Positions 33,475 to 41,935 of a DNA stretch of 64,000 bases are shown in pieces (position 1 is the stretch's first letter; every line of letters begins with the position of its first letter). Origin of the DNA: Actinoplanes lobatus (GTDB taxonomy: Bacteria > Actinomycetota > Actinomycetes > Mycobacteriales > Micromonosporaceae); the NCBI RefSeq assembly GCF_014205215.1, contig NZ_JACHNC010000001.1, positions 6,072,501 through 6,136,500 of the forward strand. The letters are read 5' to 3'. The notes beneath the pieces are model-generated. The model saw nothing but the letters and a program-made list of their open reading frames with translations. It had not been told where the DNA came from and did no database searches. A program made the translations under genes and the position numbers.

Positions 33475-34023
33475 ATGACCACCACGGATAACGGCGTCAA
33501 CGTTCAGGCCCTGCTCGATGCGCGCGAAGCCCTCAAGGGTGCGCCGGAGGCCGCCCAGTTCACCTGGCGGGCCACCTCCACGTGGAAGAACGGCGTGCAC
33601 AGCACGACCACGATCCAGAACTTCTTCGGCCTCGGCCAGGAGCAGTCGCACAAGACGAAGACCGAGTTCACCGCCGACCACCCGGAGATCTTCGCGGCCG
33701 AGGACAACGGCATCACCCCGATCGAGTACCTGCTGGTCGGCCTGGCCGGCTGCCTCACCGCCGGCGTCGCCTCGGTTGCCCAGAACCGGGGCATCCAACT
33801 GCGTTCGGTCACCTCGACGGTCGAGGGCAACCACGACATCCGCGGCATCCTCGGCGCGGACAGCGACGTCCGCAACGGCTTCAACGACGTCAAGGTCACC
33901 TTCGCCATCGACGCCGACGCCAGCCGCGAGGAGATCGAGGCCCTGGTCGCGCAGTCGCAGAAACGGTCCGCCGTCTACGATGCGCTCACCAACCCGACCA
34001 GCGTCACGGTCGAGGTCGCCTGA
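33475..34023 (+). CDS. OsmC-family protein
   Basis: This 182-residue protein has the OsmC fold: NNGITPIEYLL-like segment (EDNGITPIEYLLVGLAGCLT) with the first conserved Cys, and a beta-rich N-terminal half. A clear second redox Cys is not seen, so peroxidase activity is uncertain. A GGAAGGA site precedes the ATG at 33475. Its stop abuts the GTG of the FAD oxidoreductase gene, so the two are one operon. Confidence 0.85.
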   Translation: MTTTDNGVNVQALLDAREALKGAPEAAQFTWRATSTWKNGVHSTTTIQNFFGLGQEQSHKTKTEFTADHPEIFAAEDNGITPIEYLLVGLAGCLTAGVASVAQNRGIQLRSVTSTVEGNHDIRGILGADSDVRNGFNDVKVTFAIDADASREEIEALVAQSQKRSAVYDALTNPTSVTVEVA

Positions 34024-35250
34024 GTGTCGCAACGGGTCACCACGGTCGTCATCGGCGCCGGGCACGCCGGCCTCGCCGCCAGCCACTTCCTGAGCGAGCG
34101 GTCGATCGACCACATCGTGCTGGAGCGGGGCCGGATCGCCAACACGTGGCGGCGGGAACGCTGGGACTCGCTGCGCCTGCTCACGCCGAACTGGCTGAAC
34201 CGGCTGCCGGGCCACCCGTACGGCGGGCCGGATCCGGACGGGTACATGACGGCCGGCCAGGTGGCCGACTTCATCGGCGACTACGCGACGGTCACCGCCG
34301 CGCCGGTCCGGGAGAACACCACTGTCACTTCGGTACGGCGTACCGATGGCGGCTATCAGGTCTCCACCGGCGAGGGTGACCTGGACTGCGCGACCGTCGT
34401 GATCGCGTCCGGCGCGTGCAACGCGCCGGTCGTGCCGGAGTGCGCCGCCGGCGTGCCCGACGGGATCACACAGCTGACCCCGTTCGAGTACCGCAACCCC
34501 GGGTCGCTGCCCGACGGCGGCGTGCTCGTGGTCGGGGCGTCGGCCTCCGGCGTGCAGATCGCCGCCGAGGTGCGCCGCTCGGGGCGGCCGGTGGTGCTGT
34601 CGGTGGGCGAGCACGTACGGCTGCCGCGTACCTACCGCGACCGTGACGTGCTGTGGTGGATGGACGCGACCGGGGTGTGGGCGCAGCGTTACGACGAGAT
34701 CGAGGACCTCGCCCGCGCCCGCCGGCTGCCGTCGCCGCAGCTGGTCGGCGAACCGGGCACCACCATCGACCTCAACGCGCTGACCGGGCTCGGTGTCGAA
34801 CCGGTCGGGCGGCTCGCGGTGATCCGGGACGGGGCGGCGCTGTTCTCCGGCGGCCTGCGCAACGTCTGCTCGCTGGCCGACCTCAAGATGAGACGGTTGC
34901 TGGCCGGATTCGACGAGTGGGCCGGGATCGGTGACGACCCGGCCGGGTTCGAGCCGACCAGGATTCCGGCCGTGCCGAGGTTGCGGCTCGATCTGCGCGG
35001 CGGCGAGATCACCACGATCATCTGGGCGACCGGGTTCCGGCCCGACTACCGCTGGCTGGACGTGCCGGTCGTCGACGAGAAGGGCCGGCTGCGCCACGAC
35101 GGCGGTGTCGTGGACAGTCCGGGTCTCTACGCGCTGGGCCTGCCGGTGCTGCGCCGTCGCCGGTCGACGCTGCTGCACGGCATCGAGGACGACGCCCGCT
35201 TCGTCGCACGGCACCTGGCCGAGCGGCTCACGCCAAGGGTAGTCGCATGA
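34024..35250 (+). CDS. FAD-dependent NAD(P)-binding oxidoreductase (flavin monooxygenase-like)
   Basis: This 408-residue flavoprotein has an N-terminal FAD-binding GxGxxG (VVIGAGHAGLAASHFL) and a second dinucleotide fold (VLVVGASASGVQIAAEV). The ATGFRPDY motif is near the end. The layout matches CzcO/YhiI-type putative flavin monooxygenases. The substrate is unknown. GTG starts immediately after the OsmC stop. The 3' end overlaps the convergent GNAT gene by 23 bases. Confidence 0.88.
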   Translation: MSQRVTTVVIGAGHAGLAASHFLSERSIDHIVLERGRIANTWRRERWDSLRLLTPNWLNRLPGHPYGGPDPDGYMTAGQVADFIGDYATVTAAPVRENTTVTSVRRTDGGYQVSTGEGDLDCATVVIASGACNAPVVPECAAGVPDGITQLTPFEYRNPGSLPDGGVLVVGASASGVQIAAEVRRSGRPVVLSVGEHVRLPRTYRDRDVLWWMDATGVWAQRYDEIEDLARARRLPSPQLVGEPGTTIDLNALTGLGVEPVGRLAVIRDGAALFSGGLRNVCSLADLKMRRLLAGFDEWAGIGDDPAGFEPTRIPAVPRLRLDLRGGEITTIIWATGFRPDYRWLDVPVVDEKGRLRHDGGVVDSPGLYALGLPVLRRRRSTLLHGIEDDARFVARHLAERLTPRVVA

Positions 35251-35734
35251 TGGTCAGGTCCAGCCAGCGGCCGAACTTGGTGCCCACCTCACGGATCGTG
35301 CCGGCGTGCTCGAAACCGAACCGCTCGTGCAGCCGGATCGACGACGTGTTGCCCGCCTCGATGCCGGCCACCATGACGTGGTGCCCGGCCTCCCGTGCGG
35401 CGGCGATCACCGTCGTCATCAGGGCCGATCCGATGCCGAGGCCGTGCCGGTCCTCGCGGACGTACACCGAGTTCTCCACCGTGTGCCGGTAGCCGTCGAG
35501 CGGCCGCCACGGCCCATATGTGGCGAAACCAGCCACCTCCCCGTCGATTTCCGCCACGAACGCCGAGCCCCGCGCCAGATGGGCGGCCAGCCAGGCGGTC
35601 GCCTCGGCCGGGGACTGCGGCGTCTCGGTCCACAGCGCCGTCGTCTGCTCGATGGCCCGGTTGCGGATCGCCCGGATGCCCTCCATGTCGCCGGCGTCGG
35701 CCGCCCGGATCGTCGTCTCGTATATTAGATTCAT
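35228..35734 (-). CDS. GNAT-family acetyltransferase (phosphinothricin acetyltransferase-like)
   Basis: This 168-residue protein has the PAT-type pattern: IRAADAGDMEGIRAIRNRAI, then GYRHTVENSVYVREDRHGLG and GIGSALM (acetyl-CoA loop), then NTSSIRLHERFGFEHAGTI. It may acetylate small amines such as methionine sulfoximine-like compounds; specificity is not certain. Its ATG at 35734 shares bases with the ATG of the divergent XRE-cupin gene (CATG), and a TACGAT box lies 7 bases upstream, indicating a leaderless transcript under a shared operator. Confidence 0.88.
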   Translation of the reverse strand: MNLIYETTIRAADAGDMEGIRAIRNRAIEQTTALWTETPQSPAEATAWLAAHLARGSAFVAEIDGEVAGFATYGPWRPLDGYRHTVENSVYVREDRHGLGIGSALMTTVIAAAREAGHHVMVAGIEAGNTSSIRLHERFGFEHAGTIREVGTKFGRWLDLTIMRLPLA

Positions 35735-35743
35735 GTCCAATAT
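35722..35743. promoter_or_regulatory. Palindrome covering two overlapping divergent start codons
   Basis: ATATTAGA (35722-35729) and TCCAATAT (35736-35743) are near-perfect inverted arms around 6 bases containing both ATGs. TATATT at 35721-35726 is the likely -10 box of the plus-strand gene. It is probably the operator of the XRE-cupin regulator. Confidence 0.6.
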
Positions 35744-36308
35744 CGTAGACCCGCTGGTGGGACGGATCGCAACCCGTATCCGTGCCGAGCGGGAAGGCCG
35801 TCGCTGGACCCTCGCGCAACTCGCTGACGCCTCCGGGGTGTCGTCCGCGATGATCAGCCGGATCGAGCGCGGCGAGAGCAGCCCCAGCGCCGTCATCCTC
35901 GGCAAACTGTCGGCCGCGTTCCAGCTCAGCATCGCCGCCCTGCTCGCCGAGACCGATCCCGAGCCGGCGAGCGGGGTCCGTCGCCGGGACGAGGCCGTCG
36001 AGTGGCGAGACCCCGGCACCGGCTACCGGCGCCGCCAGATCACCGGCCCCGACTTCCCGGCCGAGATCGCCGAGATCCACCTGCCGGCCGGCGCCCGGGT
36101 GCCCTACCCGGCGGCCGCGTTCGCCTTCATCCGGCAGGTCGTGTGGGTGCTCGACGGCGAGCTCACCTTCCACGACGGCGACACCGTGCACGTGCTCGGG
36201 CCGGGCGACACCATCGAGCTGGGCGAACCGGCGGAGCGGGCCTTCGTCAACGCCACCGGCAGCGAATGCCGGTACACCGTGATCCTCACCCGGCACACCG
36301 CGCCGTGA
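35733..36308 (+). CDS. XRE-family regulator with C-terminal cupin domain
   Basis: This 191-residue regulator has an XRE HTH in residues 8-65 (WTLAQLADASGVSSAMISRI, then ERGESSPS). A cupin sensor domain follows in about 100-190 (VVWVLDGELTFHDGDTVHVL, then GPGDTIELGEP). Such regulators commonly bind amino acids or small acids. It overlaps the MFS transporter gene downstream (GTGA) and starts inside the start codon of the divergent acetyltransferase, so it probably controls both. Confidence 0.92.
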   Translation: MSNIVDPLVGRIATRIRAEREGRRWTLAQLADASGVSSAMISRIERGESSPSAVILGKLSAAFQLSIAALLAETDPEPASGVRRRDEAVEWRDPGTGYRRRQITGPDFPAEIAEIHLPAGARVPYPAAAFAFIRQVVWVLDGELTFHDGDTVHVLGPGDTIELGEPAERAFVNATGSECRYTVILTRHTAP

Positions 36309-37525
36309 CCGTCGCCCGCCTGCTTCTCGCCACCATCGCCGGCACGGCCATCGCCAACAACTACGCCATCCAGCCCGCGCTGGCCACGGTCGCCGCCGAC
36401 CTCGGGGCCGGGCTCACGCTGATCGGGCTGGTGCCCACGGCCGCGCTCGCCGGATGCATGGCCGGATTCGCCCTGCTGCTGCCGCTCACCGACCGGATCG
36501 CCCCGGACCGCCTCGTCGCCGCGCAACTCGCCGTGCTGGCCACCGCGCTGACCGTCGCCGCGATCAGCTCCCACCCGGCAGTGCTGCCGGCCGCCTACGT
36601 CGTCATCGGCGCCGCCGCGAGTGTGGCGGCGCAGGCCGGCGTCATCGCCGGGCGGCACGCGCCGGCCGGGCAGCGGACGGCCGCCATCGCCACGGTGGCC
36701 GCCGGGATGTCGGCCGGGATCCTGCTCAGCCGCCTGGCCGGTGGAGTGCTCACCGACCTGCTCGGATGGCGGTGGATGCTGCTCGTCTTCGCCGCGGTCG
36801 CCCTGGCCGGGGCGGTCGCCGCCAGGCTGCTGCTACCCGGAACCCGGCCGCGCGCCGCCGGTCCGGCGGCCCTGCCCGGTGACGAGCCTCGCGGGGAGCA
36901 GACCTATGCCGCCGCGCTGGCCGCGCTTCCGCGGCAGCTGCACCGCCACCGGGCGCTGCGCTGGGCGGTCGCCTCGGGCGGCTTGTGGTACCTGGCTTTC
37001 CACCTCGTCTGGGTCGCCCTTGCGCTCGCGCTCGCACCGCTCGGCCCGACTGTCATCGGCCTCTACAGCCTGGCCGGTCTTCTCGGGTTCGCCGTCCTGC
37101 CGTACACCGGGCGGCTCACCGACCGGCTGAACCCGGCCACCGTCATCATGGCGAGCCTGCTGATCGCCGCCGTCGGCGCCGGCCTGCTGGCGACCGGCCT
37201 CGACCGTCCGGCGGTGACCGCGTTGGGCCTGGCCCTGCTCGACGCCGGTCTGTTCGCCGCCCAGGCCGCCAACCAGAGCCGGGTACAGGCCCTCGACCCA
37301 CGGCATTCGGGCAGCCTGAGCAGCGTCTATCTGGTGCTGTACTTCGCCGTCGGGGCGATCGGCGCCGCGCTCGCCGCGCCGCTGCTGCACAGCGTCGGAT
37401 GGCACGGCGCCGTTCTGGTCGCCCTCGCGGCCCTACTGGCCGCCCTCTTCGTGGACCAGACGGCCGTACGAGGTGAGCGTCCGCAGCGCCTGGAACGTGA
37501 CGAACCCGCGCCACTCCAGACGTGA
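36305..37525 (+). CDS. MFS transporter
   Basis: This 406-residue membrane protein has about twelve helices and the MFS arrangement of two halves. The first helix includes AGTAIANNYAIQPALATVAA and the inter-helix motif is LTDRIAPDRLVAAQ. A cytoplasmic loop lies near residues 180-215. The style is of drug or amino-acid efflux carriers, often paired with XRE-cupin regulators. The GTG start overlaps the regulator's stop. The last 93 bases overlap the convergent toroid-protein gene. Confidence 0.88.
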   Translation: MTVARLLLATIAGTAIANNYAIQPALATVAADLGAGLTLIGLVPTAALAGCMAGFALLLPLTDRIAPDRLVAAQLAVLATALTVAAISSHPAVLPAAYVVIGAAASVAAQAGVIAGRHAPAGQRTAAIATVAAGMSAGILLSRLAGGVLTDLLGWRWMLLVFAAVALAGAVAARLLLPGTRPRAAGPAALPGDEPRGEQTYAAALAALPRQLHRHRALRWAVASGGLWYLAFHLVWVALALALAPLGPTVIGLYSLAGLLGFAVLPYTGRLTDRLNPATVIMASLLIAAVGAGLLATGLDRPAVTALGLALLDAGLFAAQAANQSRVQALDPRHSGSLSSVYLVLYFAVGAIGAALAAPLLHSVGWHGAVLVALAALLAALFVDQTAVRGERPQRLERDEPAPLQT

Positions 37526-38311
37526 CGCCTCGCTCGGCGGCTCCCAGGTGACCGGCCACCCGCCGTCCGGCAGTTGCGCGGCGGCCAGCTGGTCCAGGTG
37601 CGCGTCGATCTGCGCGTCATCGAAGAGTTTCCGCCATGGCGAGGAGGCGGTCGGCGCCACGTGCAGGGGAGTGAGCCCGTACTCGCCGGGTTGCGGGGTC
37701 GCCTGGAACATCGACGTGCCGATCATCTGATCCAGAACGGTCCGGGCGTGCTTCTCGGCCCGTTCCCGATCGGGCACGTGCGCAAGGAACGCCATCACCT
37801 CGGACAGCCCGTGCACCTCGTCCGGCAGGGTTCCGCCCTCGATGGCGTTCCAGCAGAACCGGGCCGCAGCCTCCCGCCACGGGTGGCCGAAACCGAGCGC
37901 GTACAGGTGCCCGGCCAGCCCGGCGGTCGGATTGACGCCCGGCTGGTAGGTCCAGTCGGTCCAGTGGGCGGCCCGCGGACAGTCCTCGATCACCGGGAAC
38001 GCGAGTGGCACCGCGCCATCGGTGGAGACTCCGGCCAGGAAGTCGCAGGCCGCTGTCAGCAGTGGGACGTCGTGGGCGCCGGCGATCGCCATCGACTGGA
38101 AGGCGATCTCCACGTCGATCGGCAGACTGGCCGGGCAGCGCTTGTCGGGTTCGAGGCCGTGCCCGAACCCGCCGTCGGCGTTGCGGTAGGCGCGCAGGGC
38201 GTCCACCACCCCGTCCGGTGACTCACCCTCGAAACAGGTGGCGAAGAGGCGGCGCTCCAACGGGCGGGCCTCACGGTGCAGGAAACGGGTGGCGGCGAGG
38301 AATTCGGTCAC
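37433..38311 (-). CDS. Prenyltransferase/terpene-cyclase-like alpha-toroid protein
   Basis: This protein of about 292 residues has repeated helical hairpins ending in Gly-aromatic motifs (RNADGGFGHGLEPD, LPDGGWPVTW). They resemble the QW-like repeats of squalene-cyclase and prenyltransferase alpha/alpha toroids. No DxDD or DxD catalytic motif is obvious, so an enzymatic role is unproven. The GTG at 38311 is 7 bases after TATGTT (leaderless type); an ATG at 38323 would add four residues. Confidence 0.75.
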   Translation of the reverse strand: MTEFLAATRFLHREARPLERRLFATCFEGESPDGVVDALRAYRNADGGFGHGLEPDKRCPASLPIDVEIAFQSMAIAGAHDVPLLTAACDFLAGVSTDGAVPLAFPVIEDCPRAAHWTDWTYQPGVNPTAGLAGHLYALGFGHPWREAAARFCWNAIEGGTLPDEVHGLSEVMAFLAHVPDRERAEKHARTVLDQMIGTSMFQATPQPGEYGLTPLHVAPTASSPWRKLFDDAQIDAHLDQLAAAQLPDGGWPVTWEPPSEASRLEWRGFVTFQALRTLTSYGRLVHEEGGQ

Positions 38312-38381
38312 GCCCCCGAACATAGGCAGTGGTGCCCGGGGGCGTCTTGTAGGAAACGGACACCCGGCGATACTGGGAGCC

Positions 38382-39098
38382 ATGGGCTACGAGGAGTTGG
38401 CGCCGCCGTCTTCGCTGCGTGGCTCCGTGGCCTGCCTGTGGCGCCGGACCGCCTCCGCCGGCGACTCGTCGGCGCTGGTGCTGCCGGACGGCTGCGTTGA
38501 CCTTATCTGGGAACAGGGGCGGGGCGCGTTTCTCGCCGGCCCGGACACCGGGCCGATGCCGGCCACGGTTCCGGCCGCAACGATCATGATGGGGGTACGG
38601 CTGAGGCCGGGCGCCGGAGGACCGCTGCTCGGCATGCCGCTGGACCCGCTGCGGAACCTCCGCGTCGACCTGTCCGACCTGCGCCCCGACGCGGCCCGGC
38701 GACTGCCGGACGACCTGCCACCGGCCGAGGCGCTGCACCGGCTCGTGACGATCTCCGGTGGGTTCGCCGAGGAACGGCCACCGGACCCGGCCATGCTGGC
38801 GGCGGTGCGGTGGCTGGACGACCCGCACACACAGGTCCACGACCTCAGCGGGCGGCTGGACATCGGCGACCGCCAGCTGCGGCGCCGGTTCACCGCGGCC
38901 GTCGGCTACGGCCCCAAGACCATGCACCGGGTGCTGCGATTCCGCCGTTTCCTGGACCTGCTGGACTCGACGGGCGGCCTCGGCGAGCTCGCGGTCCGGG
39001 CCGGCTACGTGGACCAGGCCCACCTCAGCCGGGAGACCGTGGCGCTGGCCGGGCTGCCGCCGGCCGTGCTCGCCCGGACCGTCAAGGCGCGGCCCTGA
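38382..39098 (+). CDS. AraC-family transcriptional regulator
   Basis: This 238-residue protein has an N-terminal sensing part (DUF6597-like, SSALVLPDGCVDLIWEQGRG) and a C-terminal AraC HTH in about 140-230 (LDIGDRQLRRRFTAAVGYGP, then LAVRAGYVDQAHLSRE). A GGGAG site precedes the ATG. It is divergent from the toroid-protein gene with 70 bases between; the target genes are unknown. Confidence 0.88.
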   Translation: MGYEELAPPSSLRGSVACLWRRTASAGDSSALVLPDGCVDLIWEQGRGAFLAGPDTGPMPATVPAATIMMGVRLRPGAGGPLLGMPLDPLRNLRVDLSDLRPDAARRLPDDLPPAEALHRLVTISGGFAEERPPDPAMLAAVRWLDDPHTQVHDLSGRLDIGDRQLRRRFTAAVGYGPKTMHRVLRFRRFLDLLDSTGGLGELAVRAGYVDQAHLSRETVALAGLPPAVLARTVKARP

Positions 39099-39117
39099 CG
39101 GTCCGGACAGAGGAGGA

Positions 39118-40446
39118 TCAGCTGGTCTCGAACGCGCCCAGGTCAGGGGCCGCGCCGTGGTAGGCGATACCCACATTCGTGCCCTTGTCGATCAGCGTGC
39201 TGGTCGACGCCAGGTGCAGCGAGGTCAGCACCGGCAAGTCGCCGTTCGACTGCCGGGACACGTTCCAGCCGGTCGTCGACACGCTCTGGAACTGCGCGTC
39301 GGACATCGTCACCCCGATGTTCCACGAGTTGTAGGACGCGCTCGTGCCGCTCATGTCGGCGGTGAGCGTCCCCCCGTACGAAATGTTGTTCTTCAATGTC
39401 CCGAGGCCGACCGCGGCGCCGCTGGAGTTGATCCCGAGCATGTTGAAACCGATGCCGTTGCTGTAGGCCGTGTTGTTGAAGTAGTCGTTGGCGACCGGGT
39501 GGTGGTTGCTGTAGAAACCGGGACCCCGGTTCAGGAACGCCACCGAGTTCTTCACGGTGTGCTTCGCGCCATTGGAGACATAGACCCCGCCGTACCCTCC
39601 GGCCTTGAAACCGGCCCCGTTGCCGGATGCCGTCGTGGTCTGCGGGAGGTAGCCGTTGCGCCACGCCCACGAGTTCTCGATCGTCACCGGCGCATAGGCG
39701 TTGATCAGGTCGAAGCCGTCGTCGGAGTTCCACCACGCCCGGCAGCCGCGGAACACGTTTCCGGAATAGCCGGCCGCGATGTGCGCGCCGAACCCGTCAC
39801 CGTTCTCACCGGCCCCGTTCGAGCTGTACGGGTCGTAGTTGTCGTGCGAATCCGAGTTGAGCACCAGATTGTTGCCGCCCTTGGCGATGAACAGCCCCGG
39901 GCCCATGTTGTTGTGCGTGTTCAGCTTCTCGAACGTGTTGTTGCTGCCGGAGATCCACACGCCCCACGACTCGTGGTTGAGGCTGTTGTTCTGCGGCACC
40001 CCGGTGATCTCGATGCCGCGCAGGTACAGATAGCTGCCGGTCACGTCGAAGCCCTTGATCCGGCAGTTCACACCGGTCATCCCGGCGAAGCTGAAGACCG
40101 GCTTCTCACCCGGGTAGTTCACGTAGCTGATCGGGCTGCCCGACGTGCCGCTCTTGCTCAGCGTGATCGCGTCGACCACCGCGGTCTGGCTGGAGCAACT
40201 GGCGGTCGCCGTGGTGTACGCGTAGGTCCCGCCACGCAGATAAACCGTGTCACCGGCCGCGGCCACGGTCTGCGCCTTCGCGATCGACTTGAACGGGGCC
40301 GACGCCGTACCGGCCGCGCTGTCGCTGCCGGTGGGGGAGACGTAGTAGGCGGCCGCCGCGTGTCCCATCGACGGCCATGCGACGACGGCCGCCGCGGCAC
40401 AGGTCGCCAGGGCTGAGACGAGTGCCGCTCTCTTTCTGATACTCAC
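39118..40446 (-). CDS. Secreted PL9-type pectate lyase
   Basis: This 442-residue exported right-handed beta-helix protein has a signal peptide at residues 1-31 (ending GHA). The core has many NNT/NS-type coil turns, and the PL9 signature is RGCRAWWNSDDGFDLINA, with the calcium-site Asp pair. The tail carries a variable strand cap. It should cleave polygalacturonate by beta-elimination outside the cell. The GTG at 40446 has AAGGAG 9 bases upstream. Its upstream region has a hairpin and GTTTGCA direct repeats also seen at the pectinase cluster near 60 kb. Confidence 0.88.
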   Translation of the reverse strand: MSIRKRAALVSALATCAAAAVVAWPSMGHAAAAYYVSPTGSDSAAGTASAPFKSIAKAQTVAAAGDTVYLRGGTYAYTTATASCSSQTAVVDAITLSKSGTSGSPISYVNYPGEKPVFSFAGMTGVNCRIKGFDVTGSYLYLRGIEITGVPQNNSLNHESWGVWISGSNNTFEKLNTHNNMGPGLFIAKGGNNLVLNSDSHDNYDPYSSNGAGENGDGFGAHIAAGYSGNVFRGCRAWWNSDDGFDLINAYAPVTIENSWAWRNGYLPQTTTASGNGAGFKAGGYGGVYVSNGAKHTVKNSVAFLNRGPGFYSNHHPVANDYFNNTAYSNGIGFNMLGINSSGAAVGLGTLKNNISYGGTLTADMSGTSASYNSWNIGVTMSDAQFQSVSTTGWNVSRQSNGDLPVLTSLHLASTSTLIDKGTNVGIAYHGAAPDLGAFETS

Positions 40447-40470
40447 AGGTTGACTCCTTGTTGGGGGATT

Positions 40471-40492
40471 CCTCTTGGTGGGGGCCAAGAGG
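40471..40492. promoter_or_regulatory. Perfect inverted repeat in the PL9 leader
   Basis: CCTCTTGG (40471-40478) and CCAAGAGG (40485-40492) flank a 6-base spacer between the predicted -10 box and the PL9 start. It may be an operator or an mRNA hairpin. Confidence 0.5.
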
Positions 40493-40498
40493 TCCCGG

Positions 40499-40524
40499 AT
40501 CCTAAGGATGCAAACTGTGCAAAC
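40499..40524 (-). promoter_or_regulatory. PL9 promoter with GTTTGCA direct repeats
   Basis: On the minus strand a good -10 box TAGGAT (40499-40504) lacks a matching -35. Instead two GTTTGCA repeats (40518-40524 and 40509-40515, 2 bases apart) occupy the region, as expected for an activator-dependent promoter. Confidence 0.5.
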
Positions 40525-40638
40525 GGTTGACCCTCCCACTGTGTGAGGCCCGAACCCGGCTTCTGTCTCGCCGGCCATCATGCTCGGCGCCGGCGCGCCG
40601 GCCCGCCCCACCTGTCCGGAGCTGGCCGGCGCCCTCGG

Positions 40639-41475
40639 CTAGTGCACGATCTCGGCGAGGGCCTCGACCTGCGACGGATTCTCGCCGTAGCAGTAGAAGA
40701 CGAGTTCGTCGGCGCCGAACTCGCGGTACGCCGCCACTGTTTCGGCGATCTGGGCCGGATCGGACAGTGGCGCGCCCCAGCCGGCCCGGCCGGTGAAGGC
40801 GTAGTAGCCGGCGACCGCCCGGTTGGCCTGTTCGATGGTGGCCGCTGAGCCGACCGCCACGTTGATCTGGCAGACCAGCCGGGGGCGGCCGGCCCGGCCG
40901 GCCGCCGCCCACTCCTCATTCACCGTCTGAACCAGAGGACCGGCCCAGGACAGCGGGGCCGCGCAGAGGAAACCGTCGGCGTGTTCCGCGATCCGGCGCA
41001 GCGCCGGCCGGGCGAATCCTCCGATGAGGATCTCCGGGCCGTTCGCGGTGACCGGGCGCGGGCCGATCGTCGTCCCGGCGTACGGCTCGCCCCGCCAGAT
41101 CCGGCGGAGGGCGGGAAGTTGCTCGTCGAGGGCGCGTCCCCGCCGGTGAAGAGGCGTGCCGGCGGCGTCGTGGTCGTCGGCCCGGCCGCCGACGCCGATA
41201 CCGAGCACGAACCGGCCGCCGGACATCCGGTCCAGCGTGGCGACCTGCTTGGCCAGCAGGGCGGTCTGCCGGAGCGGGCCGAGCAGCACCTCGGTCTGCA
41301 GACGGATACGGGAGGTGGCGCCGGCCAGAGCGGCCAGGGTGATCAACGGTTCGGGGTTGTCGAAGGTCAGCCGGTCCAGCAGGGCCAGGCTGTCGAAGTG
41401 GTGTGCTTCCGCCGAGCGGGCCCAGTCGAGCAGGCGGGCGGGCGCGCTGATGGGGAGGCCGAGGCCGAAATCCAT
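40639..41475 (-). CDS. LLM-class flavin-dependent oxidoreductase
   Basis: This 278-residue luciferase-like TIM-barrel protein has MDFGLGLPISAPARLLDWAR at the start. The phosphate-binding and cofactor region is RMSGGRFVLGIGVGGRADD. The last part reads FGADELVFYCYGENPSQVEA. FMN or F420 could be the cofactor. The ATG at 41475 has a GGAG site; an upstream ATG at 41505 is less likely. About 110 bases separate it from the VOC gene upstream on the same strand. Confidence 0.85.
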   Translation of the reverse strand: MDFGLGLPISAPARLLDWARSAEAHHFDSLALLDRLTFDNPEPLITLAALAGATSRIRLQTEVLLGPLRQTALLAKQVATLDRMSGGRFVLGIGVGGRADDHDAAGTPLHRRGRALDEQLPALRRIWRGEPYAGTTIGPRPVTANGPEILIGGFARPALRRIAEHADGFLCAAPLSWAGPLVQTVNEEWAAAGRAGRPRLVCQINVAVGSAATIEQANRAVAGYYAFTGRAGWGAPLSDPAQIAETVAAYREFGADELVFYCYGENPSQVEALAEIVH

Positions 41476-41587
41476 GTGAATCTCCGTAAAGCAGGCAGCG
41501 AACATCGAGTCGCCACCTCCTCCCCGTCAGCGGGGTCCCGGGCTCGTCTGCGACGTGTCTCCTGAGCCGGAAGCGGAGTGCCGCCGA

Positions 41588-41935
41588 CTATACGCCCGCG
41601 ACGCAGAACTCGTTGCCCGAGGGGTCGCGCAGGACCGTCCAGCGGACGCCGTATTCGTCGTGTTCGGCCTCGTGGGTCGCGCCGAGGCCGAGCAACCGCT
41701 TGACCTCGGTCTCCCGGTCGTCGGAGGAGAAGTCGAGATGGCAGCGGTTCTTCGCCGCCTTCCGCTCGCCGACCTGGAGGAACATGAGCGTGGGGCCGGT
41801 GTCGGCCGAGCCGATGGTGGCGTGGAACCGGTTCGCGCCGTCGTCGACCGGCCGTTCCAGCGCCCGTGACCAGAATCCGGCCAGCTCCGCGGCGTCGGCG
41901 CAGTCGAACGTGATGTTCTCCAGCTTGAGCATCAT
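41588..41935 (-). CDS. VOC-family (glyoxalase-like) protein
   Basis: This 115-residue protein has the two beta-alpha-beta-beta-beta modules of the VOC superfamily: KLENITFDCADAAELAGFWS, NRCHLDFSSDD and the end WTVLRDPSGNEFCV. Such proteins bind a metal and a small substrate or antibiotic; resistance or lyase function cannot be assigned. The ATG overlaps the MerR stop (ATGA), so it is co-expressed with, and probably controlled by, that regulator. Confidence 0.85.
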   Translation of the reverse strand: MMLKLENITFDCADAAELAGFWSRALERPVDDGANRFHATIGSADTGPTLMFLQVGERKAAKNRCHLDFSSDDRETEVKRLLGLGATHEAEHDEYGVRWTVLRDPSGNEFCVAGV

